A DNA stretch of 64,000 nucleotides. Source: Membranipora membranacea (Eukaryota > Bryozoa > Gymnolaemata > Cheilostomatida > Membraniporidae). The position numbers and the translations under genes are program-made. How positions within the stretch are numbered: position 1 is the first letter of the stretch; every line of letters begins with the position of its first letter. The stretch lies in assembly GCA_914767715.1 (NCBI GenBank), contig OU612071.1, forward strand, positions 5,580,001 to 5,644,000. The letters run 5' to 3'. Shown piece by piece: positions 34,571 through 45,620 of this stretch. The notes below the pieces were generated by a model, which searched no databases, was not told the origin of the DNA, and saw only the letters and a list, made by a program, of their open reading frames with translations.

Positions 34571-36923
34571 CTAACAAGCTGCAGATTTCTCTGCTTTCTC
34601 TCTCTGCGTTTCTGCTCGTCCTGGTAGCTGAGACAAGGTAGATTGAGGGTTTCCAGCCTCCCCTGTCTCGAGAGCTGATAATAAGGTTTGGTGTCTGGTA
34701 TTCATCTTCGGTTTACCTCCAGTACCCATCAGTCTCATCCCTCCAACTGAGCGGAAAAAGTGCAGAGCTATCTCTTGTTCTGTGGAAGATAATTATCAAA
34801 GTTTGCGCATCATACAATTTGATTGATGGATCTGGTGAAAGCTTGAAGGTGAACTTTACTGGTGGGACTGATTAATTTGATGATATTCCTTAGGAGCTTA
34901 GCTAGTGGATTTTTCTGGTATGTTTCAGAATCAAGATCCAAAGTAAAATCCAATCTGAAAACTTCTACCATAAACTGGACAAATATGATTAATGAAACAA
35001 AAAAAAACTAACTTAAAACCCAAGAGGTCTAAACTAAAAGACCACATCTACATTCTGCTATTGATATCCTGTACACATTGAGGTAGGTGTTATCTGTTTG
35101 AACCATTTCAAGGTGAGACGCTAACCTTCATCTGTCGCCTGCTCTATCCACTTAGCTACTTCCTGTTTAGTGTTGGCTGGTTGTGATTTCCTCTTTGGTT
35201 CATCGGCTGGAGCAGTACTACGAAACACCAGATATAATGTTCTTTACAAAGGTTAAGGGACAGGAGCTTAGGCTGTTTATAGTAGCAAGGAAAAATACAC
35301 ACAGATGCAATTCACATATGTCAAGATAATTTCTTTTTTACAGATGATGATGTTTCACAATTTTCGAGCTGTTGTTGCTTGCAAATTTGAAAACAGAATT
35401 TTATTCAATTATAAGGTCTGCATGAAGGATAATCTGCTTCCAAATTTACAGCTGCAACATCAAACTTTAATGACCTGCATTTGCATCACGCCATAGCACA
35501 GTAGTTCCACCTCTGACTAAACAAAGAAAACATTTAGTGTAACTCTCAAAGATTATTGCCAATATTTCTGATTTTCTTAAAAGCAACTCGTACAAACGTT
35601 GATCTGAGAGCTTTGTCTATAACTTCCTTTCTGATTGAAGATTCATCTGTAAGTAATCTTCAGCTGCCTCCACAAGATCTGCTTTTATATTCTGTAACAT
35701 TTACAAGAAATTTTGCATGAGGACCATATTTGAGAGTTGTCTGCCCCTTGCTCGGGAAAAAACAATCCCTGTCACTTCAAATATATCAAATGCATTATGC
35801 CATAACAGGAACAGCTGGGTCGATAGAACGCTGAACTTTTGACTGCAATGTAATGTTTCCCTCCTCAGTGGTGCCCGTTGGTTCAAATTCCTGATTTGTC
35901 TGTCATTGGTCATTAACCCTAGCCGACCTCAAAAACTAATAACATTTATTCCCCAACCATTGGTAAAGTCATGATTCAATATCGGTGTTTACAGCTTGCC
36001 AAAACCAGGAAAATGACATTGGTCAATCATTACATTTGAATAGTTAGTCAAATGAGGATAAAGTGAAAAGTGAACAACTGAGGAAATTTTTCTTCCTCAG
36101 CGAAATCTCATCAACATCTACCTTGTATCTATCTTGGCTCTGCAGTGCTCTACCCGCAGGTAAAGAATGCCTCGAGTCCATCTGTCTTCCTTCTCGTATA
36201 GAGCCGCACACAGACCGGGCTACAGCAGGTCTATAAAGAGAACTCACACTGATCACATTATATACTGTTGCATGTAAATCTGTGATCGATAGAGTGAATC
36301 AATTCACTTAGTAGTAGTACCGTCACCAGGAGTTAGGTGTGACGACCCGTGTTTAATTTAATTAATTAGGGATGGGTACATGTTAGGTACTGCTACTAAA
36401 TGGACTCTAACGATCAGATATACACATGATAATAGTGTAATCTCGATGTTAGTGTGAAGAGAACCACATATAACTAAATTGCCAAGTAGTTTTCCAGCCT
36501 CGCAGAATCAGATCTATCCCCCTAATCACAGGGGAAAACCTGATCGCTGCATTGTAATATCTGAGATGTCCTGTTGTCCCTAGATATTTGTGTTTTACCA
36601 TAACACTACTCAAGTAAAGAGAATAGAAATATTGCACATTTGGACTCAAATTGGTCAAATAATAGAATTGCATTGTGGGATAGCTGTATGTTGCTGGGTC
36701 CAATCCATATCTCTATGGTCAAATCTGGTCAATACCATAGGCAGCTAAAGTGTCTGAAAGTTTAGCATTGGAATACCTGACTATGAATACAAGAGTATAC
36801 TCTTCTCATAAAAAGATAGGAGCAAAAACCAAGAACAGAGTCAAATCATACCTGGCCCTTGAGAGGGAGGGGGTAGGAAAGTGATGTCTCCACCCACTGT
36901 GCGAACTCTATCTATGGTTGGTA
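34571..36923 (-). CDS. Uncharacterised gene, 3' exons (minus strand)
   Basis: A chain of exons whose phases agree: 36852-36923 (1 to 1), a tentative 28-base exon 36777-36804 (1 to 2), 36122-36230 (2 to 0), 35624-35691 (0 to 2), 35126-35217 (2 to 1), 34717-34779 (1 to 1) and 34571-34674 (TAG stop). Readable blocks include VRTVGGDITFLPPPSQG, SVCGSIREGRQMDS, NIKADLVEAAEDYLQMNLQ, KQEVAKWIEQATDE and EIALHFFRSVGGMRLMG. The C-terminal half is helical and charged; the start has a Pro-rich turn. No family is recognised. The 5' end is unknown. The first exon shares phase 1 with the last clean exon of the upstream PP6 gene, so read-through fusion cannot be excluded. The alternative frame of the last exon is also open. 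Confidence 0.55.
34717..34779 (-). CDS. Exon with EIALHFFRSVGGMRL, uncharacterised gene
   Basis: A 63-base exon, phase 1 to 1, between TTCCACAG and GAG|GTAAAC. A short amphipathic helix then a Gly-Met-rich turn. Confidence 0.55.
35126..35217 (-). CDS. Exon with KQEVAKWIEQATDE, uncharacterised gene
   Basis: A 92-base exon, phase 2 to 1, between TTTCGTAG and GAAG|GTTAGC. It encodes a Lys-rich linker then an acidic amphipathic helix. Part of it superficially resembles a tRNA A-box; the splice sites and phase fit favour coding. Confidence 0.6.
35624..35691 (-). CDS. Exon with helical NIKADLVEAAEDYLQ, uncharacterised gene
   Basis: A 68-base exon after TGTTACAG, phase 0 to 2; the donor AA|GTTATA is weak. 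Strong helix propensity. The completed Asn codon at the next junction fits. Confidence 0.5.
35840..35940 (+). repeat. tRNA-headed short repeat, family 2, second copy
   Basis: B-box GGTTCAAATTCC followed by the shared body CATTAACCCTAGCCGACC. The head is not clear. It lies in an intron of the minus-strand gene at 34.6-36.9 kb. Confidence 0.5.
36122..36230 (-). CDS. Exon with SVCGSIREGRQ, uncharacterised gene
   Basis: A 109-base exon between TTTATAG and AAG|GTAGAT, phase 2 to 0. Arg/Ser-rich (RHSLPAGRALQSQDRYK). Confidence 0.55.
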
Positions 36924-37083
36924 CTGTAAAAGAAAGAAAATCAAACAGTCAACCAGCTGGCAAACTTGAAGCCGACTCTACATGGGTAAAATCAGTTAGA
37001 TTGACTTTGGTACTTACAATAATGTTTCAGTACTAGAATTGCAGGACAACAATCTTGTTATGTCTATGAGACACTAGCCAATG

Positions 37084-37123
37084 TGTTGGCTCTGATCGGT
37101 TCCCAAGTCGATCAGAGCCAACA
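37084..37123. repeat. Perfect 15-base inverted repeat, 10-base loop
   Basis: TGTTGGCTCTGATCG and its exact complement flank GTTCCCAAGT. Same stem/loop geometry as the palindrome at 27402, but unrelated sequence. Intergenic, between the two minus-strand genes. Confidence 0.85.
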
Positions 37124-37693
37124 GATTTGCTAATGAGAAAGTACATTAAGAATGAAATTTCCACTATGTCTCTGTATTATTTAGAGAGCATGTCAGGCCT
37201 CCTGTAGTTTTGGCAAGTCGAGTGGTAAAATTCCCCAGTTGTAGAGGTCGAAGGATGTCTGGACCACTGGACTAAATCTAAAGAAGGGCTGTGCTATAGA
37301 GTTTTGTTATATACTATCATACAATAAAATAAATAAATATACAATGATATTGGTTTCATTGCAGACTATAGTTGAAGAAAATTGACAATAGTGATAGGTC
37401 TTGTAAAACAAACATACCAAGGTCTTTTGACTGTTGTGCCTTTAGGACATAAACATTATATATGTATCAAATACTCAAGCCTTACAAGTTCACCGAACTT
37501 GAGAGAGTGAGTCACTGGCTTTGATATCTTATAACCTTGAACTCTGGGAGTTGTCTTTCTTGATGGAAGGCAGCGCCACTATTGCTGTGCTGCAGAGATA
37601 GACTATGACACAAGGCTATCATGCAGGCAGAGTGGGGCAGTATTGTCGCCCCTGTCACAAAATATACTTCATATCGAGTAGAAGACTTTACCC

Positions 37694-37753
37694 CTAGCAG
37701 TAGTTAGGGGCTGACCAAACAGTCACCAGCTTATCAGAGAACATGTACTTGTA
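37694..37753 (-). pseudogene. PPP6C: Remnant of PP6 exon i
   Basis: Encodes [19 protein letters not shown] then TAG. A TAA immediately precedes it in frame and no AG acceptor lies at the expected position. TGCTAGGGG looks like TGC TAC AGG minus two bases just before a GGTAAAG donor. The remaining C-terminus (CGN... to the end) was not found with confidence. Confidence 0.8.
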
Positions 37754-40700
37754 TTAATGTGTATCCCACAATGCAATGCTTTGGTAGTCCAGGTGAGATA
37801 AAGTCAACAATAGTAAATGTATTGTGGGTATTTTCTATCATCTTTACTTATTTGTTCTTATGATGTGATTTGGGTTATGGGAACACTGGATATTGCATAT
37901 TGGATTGACTCATCAAATCTTTAGCATCGTCATTTCCTCAACTTATGAGAGTGGCATTCACCGTTCTTACATGTGATTTGGGTTATGAGAATATTGATCA
38001 CTTACCATGATGTACCAGCTGATGAGCTCTGCATATCAGACTCAGGTTGTTTATGTGTACAAACTACAAAATAATATAATATTAAGTCATGCAAAACGGT
38101 CCAATGTGTGGTGATTGACAGGAATAGATCAATCTGAATTGCTCAGCCAATTAGAGTGGAACCCAGAACTCCTCTGGCACTGATCAACTGCAAGTGAATA
38201 GAAAAACCGTGCAATGAATGGTAAAACTTGAAATTACGATAGAATTGTGCGCCTATGAAAAATGTATGTCGAAGAGCAGACAACTCAAAAATAATACCTA
38301 AAAACCCAGATATTATTTAATTGGTTATTACTACGAAGCAGAGAGTGACCAATTTAAATGACCATTTTCAGACTTCTGGTATGCTATCATAAACAAATAA
38401 GCGCTCTGAAACATCAATACAAGGTCACTCCACATCAGCCAATCTTTTGTGATGTCTTATTTAGGAAGATATGTGGCACTAAATATTGTAGCTAAGGTTG
38501 ACTGGCTACTGATAGTACGCAGCTGTGTGATATTCCATGCTCTAGTATGAACTGACACCTTACCTCGTTGGTAACTTTAGCACCAAAGAGCCAGCCAGCA
38601 CCTCTTGGTGAGACAGCCCATCCATCTATATCATCAGGGTCAGACCAGACGAGATCCCAGAAAGCTCCCTATAAGAATATAAGTATAATTGTACAATCAT
38701 ATTATTGATCAGCCCTTTTCCATACACATGAAATATTGGGAGATAGTCATGTACACAGGCAGATCATGCATCCCTTCACAAAACTTTTCAAGAACTTTGT
38801 TAAACCAGTAATTCTGTTGAGCTTATGTTTCCAGCAACATACCACAGTTTTTACACATAAATCTGTTTAAGTTTGTACAAAGCTTTTGCTCTGGTTCCAG
38901 TTTTATACCTGATAGATATGTTGAGCCTGCGTAAAATGTGGCCTTTAAAAAAAAGGTTGCCCACTCATGATCTTGTATGTAGTAAGTGAGCATATAAATG
39001 GACAGCTCAAATACTTTTATAGATATATGTTTGACTGTTACTGCAAATCAATAGACCTACATCAAATTTGCTCAAGTGCCTGCATTCGGAGTTTCTCCTC
39101 CACCAATAATATCCCGTTGGCTAGTTCGCAGAGGGGAGCAATTCCAAATGCGGGCAAACCTATCTTGGTTGGCCTGACTCATTCACTAACTAACTGATTA
39201 ACTAAATGCCATTTTTATCAGAATAATTTACATTTGCCTCCACCCAAACCAAATATGTCTAAGATATAGAAATTCGATAGTCCACATATACTGAATAGAG
39301 CAGTGTAGCTCAACAAACACATTCTTGATAATTTCTCTCATTCTGGTAGCGAGAAAGAGAAGGTATAAATCACCTGCTAACAAAGACCTTGACCTTACCT
39401 TATGAGGAATCTCCTGATTTCTGTCTATAGTTCTGATCTGATCGACTGTTTTAATATCTGGACTGAGGCCTCCGTGTACACAAAGTATACTCTCATCAAT
39501 TATCTATATTGTATTAATAGAAATACATAGTATTATATAACCATAGCTGAGTACAAAAATCATTCAACTCTTTGATAACTTTAGCAATACATCTCAATCT
39601 CACAGCAATACAATGCAAATATATGTTCCTTTTGAACATTGCGGGTAAAAATATTAAAAACCAATTAAGGTGTGACGGCCGTACACCTGAATGATAACTT
39701 GCATAAGACTGTGCTTTTATTTATTTACTGTGTTAGATATCCGCAGTTAGAGGAGTGGTATTTTGGTATTATCTCTGTCAGTGTTAGGTTGACAGTCGCT
39801 ACAGCCAACTTGCATAGTAAGCAGAGGCATTGGCTTTTATTAAATGGCCAAATCGTCAAAGTGTAAGGAGGGAGTAGCTACCTTAAAGGTTGCCAAGCAG
39901 GGTTCACCATACTAGACGAATCATTGACACCATGTTGTGCGCTAGAGTCTTTTACACACATGTTCAAATTTTCATTGCATTTGAAAAATTAGGGGCCCCT
40001 TGGTAGCCTCTCAAATACACCGATCTCTAGCTGCAGCTTTAATTCATGTCTTAGTTGATGTAAGCTAATGATGACACGCTTGCTTTCCTCATGATTATAT
40101 GTACCACTGATTCTGAATTCCTATTGGCTAATAACTAAGCATGAGTCATGTGACATCTTCAGATGCCCGAAAGGAGTTTGCTGTGAAGCAAAACACCTAC
40201 ACTGTAATTTGGACATTAACTTACAGCAGCGACTGTTAGAAGATCGAATACGTTATAGCAGTACCTCCAGGCGTTAGCGTTACCATACTTATTCTGACAT
40301 TCATCTGTAGAACAAGAATGACAATCAATATAAATAATAAACTGTATTGCCATTACCCCTGTTCAAGGTAGGAGTGGGCGAGCTAGGGTTATGTATGAAT
40401 AGTTCAACAAGAGCATCACTGTACACCCACATAGACATTGAGATTAAACTGTTAGCATGTGTATCTCTGATGGCTAGAGTCAAGTTTAGTCTGAGTACCT
40501 CATGGTGTGCCGACCCTAAATTATGGAAATTTATGTTGGTGGCTACACCTAATTCCTCCTGACTGATCTCAAGCTACAGGAGCTTATTAATCAGATATAC
40601 ACATGCTAAAATATATAACACAAACGTGGTGCTGTTAAAAAGCTACATACTCATATAGCCTGAGGGCATCAAAAGATGACATAAATATACGGGGCATCCC

Positions 40701-42685
40701 TAAGAGCTATAGTATAATTGAGGAGACCATTTCAAGTTTATCCTTTTATCAGTTCGGAGGGCTTGATTGCAGACAGAAGCCTAATACGGCCAATGCCAAA
40801 TTTTGAATTTTTGAATTTCTCAACCGATGCAACATTCAAGGATTCACAACATATCCAAAAAGATGTTGAAATAAGTAATTGGAAAACTCATATTATCCAT
40901 TATGAGTTGCCCAGGTACTAAGGCTAACATTTCAAGTTACAGGGTGCTAATGTATGATTCCTTTCTGTATATTATTGATGGGTAAACACAATACAATCAC
41001 CGATATACTGACCGTAGAATCCGTAGACTTGCGTGATTTGTCTACTTTCGTGATTATCTCTGAGTAAAGTCTTATCCGGGTATCTGAAAGAAAATACACT
41101 AACTAAAATTTGTAGTCACAAATAAAGCCAGAAGACTTCAACCTGGTAGCAAGCGTTGTTTTGAGAATTTAGTAGGATTCATTATGTATAGGACTGGAAA
41201 TTCCATATGATATAACATATGTCGATATTGTTGGGATTTTCAGTTTCAAAGCCAAAGGCTGCTATTTCTGCGGAGTTGGGTGGTTGATGCATTTCATGAC
41301 AGAACATCAACTATGCAATTTCAACAATGACCCATCCAATTAAGTTTCCCATGTTCATGGATTGATAATAATCACCTATTTATCCGACCCTACCAAATAT
41401 GTGCAAGATATGTATAGATACAAAAAGGGAGAGGTAATCGTGAAATGGGTGGGGCAAAAGGCATGGGCCTATTTCAATTGAGAGGTATTTTGTCAGGAAG
41501 GGCATCTGACCTCAATTGATCCTGTGCCACATCAGTATACAGTCAGTAGACCCGAACTGATATAGAAAAACAAAGTAACATTGAGATTTCTCACAAGGTA
41601 GCGAGACTATAAATGAACGTGAGTTTTTATTTCCATGTATAGATACAAAACTTACTTTGCTTTCAATGACATAAGATAGGTTAGTGTCTCTAAACTGAAA
41701 TAGCCTCTATCCACAAAATCTCCCATGAAGATGTAGTTTGTCTCTGGTAAACTTCCTGTAAAACATCGTCATCATCAACAGTAAATTAGACAAAGTATTC
41801 CCCGCATAAGCGTAAAATAAGCAACAAATAATTTGCTCCGTGGTACAAATAGGGCTACCTGTGGCTCAATAACTGGAATGTATGGAAATATAACCTTGTG
41901 TACAACAAATGATTGTTATTATTGAGGATCAATGAATCTAAGTAAATGGATTCGTTGAAAGCTTCAATGATGCACTGATATGCAAACATGATCAGCCATC
42001 TGAGTTTTGACGGCGTAGATGGTACAAGTGAGAAGTGCAAAAAATAGTGGTACAAACAAAGGGCTAGAAAACCATAAAGTCAAACTTACCTCCTTTGACA
42101 AAGAGCTCTTTGAGATTGTAGAATTGACCGTGTATATCACCACACACAGTGACAGGTGTGGAGACAGGCTGCACATTAGATTCTTCCAACAGCAGAGAGC
42201 ATACATGGTCACACAGGTGCTGTAATAAAGTCGTGATTGACAGGTCAATCTTAGGAATGAGTAACCGGTTTTGTTATGTGTAGTACAATGTCACAATGAT
42301 GCCGCATCAGTGTAAGTGCTCTATGTGGCATGCCTAAGACCTACAGCACTCAAGACACCCTAAGCTGTTTAGGACTAGTGGGTGCTATAAGGCTTGCATC
42401 AATGTACGCTGTCACCATTCTGCAACCTTGCTGAACATGTTGTGAGGAGCCAAAAGATGAAGTATGAGTATCAGATTGAGAGCGAAAAAAATATGTCTGG
42501 AAATGTGACCAGGAACTGTGCCAATTTTTCCCCACAGGAATTTTTGTAGAAGTTGCTTATGCCTTGGAATCTTTCCGTTGAATGTTTTTCCACCCTAAAA
42601 TGCAGCAATCACCTACCTTGAGATCTTTTTCGTTGGGATATTTACACTCTTTGGCAATATCTACCCACTTGTCTACGTCTGTGTT
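37694..42685 (-). CDS. PPP6C: PP6-type serine/threonine phosphatase catalytic subunit, 3' end damaged
   Basis: Eight clean exons on the minus strand: 42617-42685, 42090-42219, 41656-41755, 41013-41083, 40225-40304, 39399-39503, 38564-38668 and 38006-38063, with all phases agreeing (239 residues; animal PP6 has about 305). Metal-ligand motifs are present in order: GDIHG, GDFVDRG, NHE, VHGG and RAH. PP6 over PP4/PP2A is supported by [30 protein letters not shown] and [20 protein letters not shown]. The enzyme dephosphorylates Ser/Thr in the cytosol/nucleus with SAPS and ankyrin subunits (family knowledge). Oddities: the invariant GNHE motif reads DNHE, one residue is missing just before it, and the ninth exon (37694-37753) has no usable acceptor and an early stop. 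The start codon exon was not found. It could be a pseudogene, an assembly error or a divergent paralogue. Confidence 0.9.
38006..38063 (-). CDS. PPP6C: PP6 exon h (RAHQLV)
   Basis: Phase 0 to 1. Encodes [20 protein letters not shown], with the last metal-ligand His. Confidence 0.92.
38564..38668 (-). CDS. PPP6C: PP6 exon g
   Basis: 35 codons, phase 0 to 0. Encodes [20 protein letters not shown] then [15 protein letters not shown], the PP6-like substrate-loop region. Confidence 0.93.
39399..39503 (-). CDS. PPP6C: PP6 exon f (VHGGLSP)
   Basis: 35 codons, phase 0 to 0. Contains the [20 protein letters not shown] block with the third His ligand. Confidence 0.93.
40225..40304 (-). CDS. PPP6C: PP6 exon e
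   Basis: Phase 1 to 0. Encodes [20 protein letters not shown] then DLLTVAA; the donor is GCT|GTAAGT. Confidence 0.92.
41013..41083 (-). CDS. PPP6C: PP6 exon d (DNHE in place of GNHE)
   Basis: Phase 2 to 1. Encodes [20 protein letters not shown]. The Gly of the universal LRGNHE motif is Asp (GAT), and one residue (usually Ile between the basic residue and Thr) is missing. Asn and His ligands remain. Confidence 0.9.
41656..41755 (-). CDS. PPP6C: PP6 exon c (GDFVDRG)
   Basis: Phase 1 to 2. Contains [20 protein letters not shown]; the donor is GCAAA|GTAAGT, which sets the phase for the next exon. Confidence 0.93.
42090..42219 (-). CDS. PPP6C: PP6 exon b (GDIHG metal ligands)
   Basis: Phase 0 to 1. 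Contains [20 protein letters not shown] and [12 protein letters not shown]: the first Asp and His metal ligands. Confidence 0.93.
42617..42685 (-). CDS. PPP6C: PP6 exon a (N-terminal helix)
   Basis: Encodes [20 protein letters not shown] then DLK, phase 0 to 0, between TTTTGTAG and AAG|GTAGGT. It lacks a Met, so an upstream exon must supply the start. The MULE-like element begins 361 bases further upstream. Confidence 0.88.
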
Positions 42686-43046
42686 CTACAAAAGGGCAAA
42701 TATAATCATGATATATGTATTACATAACCCTTGAGTCCAATCATATGGTAGTAGCCCATACTGTTTTGAGAGAATTTAAGCTAAAACTTTAGTGATCATA
42801 AGATGGCCATGTTTGTCAAATACAAGAGCTTTATAGCCAAAGGTGTAGGCTTACATATATGAGAGCTATGGACCGGTAAAGGTTGCATTTGACTACTCTA
42901 CTGAGTACCGCCTACACAATAGTGTAATCAATCAATGAGAAGGCATCGCTTAGTAAATATTAACCAAGTCCTGTCTCCACTATCCTATTTAATGATTAAA
43001 TTTATTGACACAAAATGGTTAGTTTAATAATGTAGCTCCTCTTTAA

Positions 43047-44690
43047 CGGGTTTGTGAATTTGCGTAATTGCCGTATTACGCGTAATAATTTGCGTAATTA
43101 TATTAATTTAGAATTTGCGTAATTTTAGGAGTTGTCTTCTATTGTTATGATGATAGAGTATACTGAAAAGGAAAAGCAATTCCTTGTCAAGGTCAAAGGC
43201 AGGCCATTTCAAAATAGCTGTGATTTATCATCCAATAAGTAAGTGAAAGGTTGGGGTGTTACTACAGAGTCCTTCTTCATTCCAAAGTTAACTGATCTAA
43301 ATAGGCAAAAGAAAAGGTAAATTTTTCCATACACCAACTCAAGTCAAAGACAGGAGATGAGGTGGAAAGAGAGAGAGAGAGAGCCACATCACTCTACTGA
43401 GACACTCCTTGTACATGACAGGTTCAAGAAGAATGTGTGTCAATTTGCACTAACAGAATTAAGAGATTAAGTTATCAAAATAACAGGTCATACAGGGAAA
43501 ATTCTGACTTGTGGTTATTGATAGTAGGCTATTAGTATTATTATTATTATTGCTGACCCAGCTCTGTGTATAAATATGTATACAGGCTATTGTTTTCGTT
43601 GTTGGAATATTGATGTGAAGTGTAGGTTCAGGTACTGAAGTATTATCTCATATATCTGGCTGTCTGGTTATGTGATTCTCATATACTCTAACCAAGGAGT
43701 AAAAGACTCCTTGCTCTAACCACTGTACTGTCTCCCCAAAACATTCACACATAATCCAGGAACAACTTATAATTTATAGTGACGGTGACTGTTAGTGTTA
43801 GTAAGTATAACCTCTGTAGACCCATTTTCTACCTGAGTCCTAGCTAGCTTGTTTGTACGGGGAGTTACATAGACTGGAATTTGGAAGCACCTCGTGCATA
43901 CTTTCGAGGTAGGCAGGTATGATGTTGGATCTCCTTCTAGGACCTAGAAATAACTTTTCAATCTGCGGTATGTTCCAAGACCTATTAAAACTCAATAAGT
44001 TACTTACACTCTGTAATTCAACACAAAAGGTTTGTCTGTTAGTGCGCAAACCGAGCTGCTCACATGCTATTGATTAGACGAGTTGTTTCATATTCTCGCT
44101 TGAGAATTGGAAAGCTAGAAACTGAATTAAGTTATTAAAAGATGAAGATCTATTTTTCTCTGTACCACACAGTTCACCTCATACCATGGACATCATTGAT
44201 TTCAGCTGTCATTAATCAGGCTGTCATCATAGATATCTGCGGAAACAAAGAATCCCAATTACATGTGTCAAATAGAGAGAGTGTTATGAATGACAATAGT
44301 TTTGAATAAGTCATAATTTTGAATCTGTCATAAATATCGAGTCCGCCAAACTGAGCTTGGAGTACATCATGATCAATGAATTCACCCAAGCTCATGATCT
44401 TCTTTCTCTTTATGATCACTTTCAACCAAACTGATTGTTCCATCATTTATTGATAGAGTGCAGTTAGTTTTGATGGTTTGGAGGTGCCTAAATATTTCTA
44501 GCCGACGTGAGTTAAGGTTTATTTATGAGGGAAGGTAAATGTTGGCTAGCCATAAACTACGATGCATAAAACCTTTCCTCATGAGTATTTTATACTCCTC
44601 TGAGGAAGTTTCATACCATGTGTGTCAAGGAGTGCAGCTCTCCTTTTGACTGGTTCTCATCTTGAACATCTGTGGTAAACAGGGTTCTTT
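43047..44690 (+). repeat. Left terminal inverted repeat of the MULE-like element
   Basis: It contains, from the outer end, an AT-rich stretch with repeated TTTGCGTAATT words (43051-43125), a GA microsatellite (43370-43384), a tRNA-like patch CAAGGAGT...GCTCTAACCACTGTACTGTC (43690-43735, minus strand) and later a TATACTCC/GGAGTG segment. The same features recur in reverse in the right arm. Confidence 0.88.
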
Positions 44691-45573
44691 ATCTTTGTTC
44701 TTGTTATATGTTTGGGGCAGGTGGTAATACAAAAATAAACTGTTGCCGGCGTTTTAGTGTAGAAGTTGGTTATGGAATTGAACATTGTGAGTATCAAATT
44801 TTATTGGTAGTAATAAAGATGGGGACCAATCGCAGCCTTGTTGTTATTACTGCTATCATCATTATGGAAATGGCAAACTTTCTTTCCAGTGCTACAACTT
44901 GCTGATTGTTGATTCCTCATGGTACTGTATTACTGCTATCATAATTATTGTGATTGCCAATTCTCATTCTGGTGATCGTCCTCACTGATTGTTATATGAT
45001 AGTGTTGTCATTGATAACTGTAAGCTGTCATTTTGTTTAGTGAACTGCTCAAAAGCATTGGTGTAGCAATGCCAGGTGCACCACATATTAGGTTGTTGAT
45101 GGTTGTTACATGCTATTTTTATTCAACGTTCATGGTTGTTTGAAGAAAAATTTTCTGATTATCGGTTCTATCAGGGACTATAGATAATCTATCTATCTAT
45201 CTATATTCTCTGGTTCTATGCTAAAGTGACCACACTCTTATGTCTGCTGAATAAACATTAATAGGATGACTTATGTGATCATTTGAAGAAAAATAAAGCT
45301 GTGGATAGTCATGTAACCACTGATATAAATATATGAAATATGTAAATATGGAGGACGTCCTCTAGCCTCGGTTTCAAATGGTGATTTATAAACGATAGCC
45401 AGAGTAACCAGCAGACTGAAAAAAATCCAGTATAATCATGTTTATTTTTTCAACAGTTGAAATAGAACCACCTTGTATATAATAAATGTTCTCACCTAGG
45501 CTGAGAGCTGGACATCAATCCTACAGGGCATGAGACAGACCAGTGACTAAAAATACTTGTCTTGCTCTTGCAG

Positions 45574-45620
45574 ACTAGTTTTATCAATGCACCATTCATT
45601 GACTCGCTCCAAGACATCAG
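45574..45620 (+). CDS. Exon-like segment inside the MULE-like element
   Basis: An open 47-base segment between a strong acceptor (CTTGTCTTGCTCTTGCAG) and consensus donor (CAG|GTAGGT). It encodes TSFINAPFIDSLQDI in one frame. It could be a captured host exon. No matching neighbour exon was fixed. Confidence 0.3.

Noticed and set aside
35100-35165. tRNA-like A-box (AGTAGCTAAGTGGATAGAGCAG on the minus strand)
   Set aside because: It lies in an open exon with good splice sites and matching phases on both sides, so coding is the better explanation; the B-box is poor.
41013-41755. Apparent frameshift between PP6 exons c and d
   Set aside because: It came from misplacing the donor. With GCAAA|GTAAGT the exon leaves in phase 2 and the next exon reads in frame.
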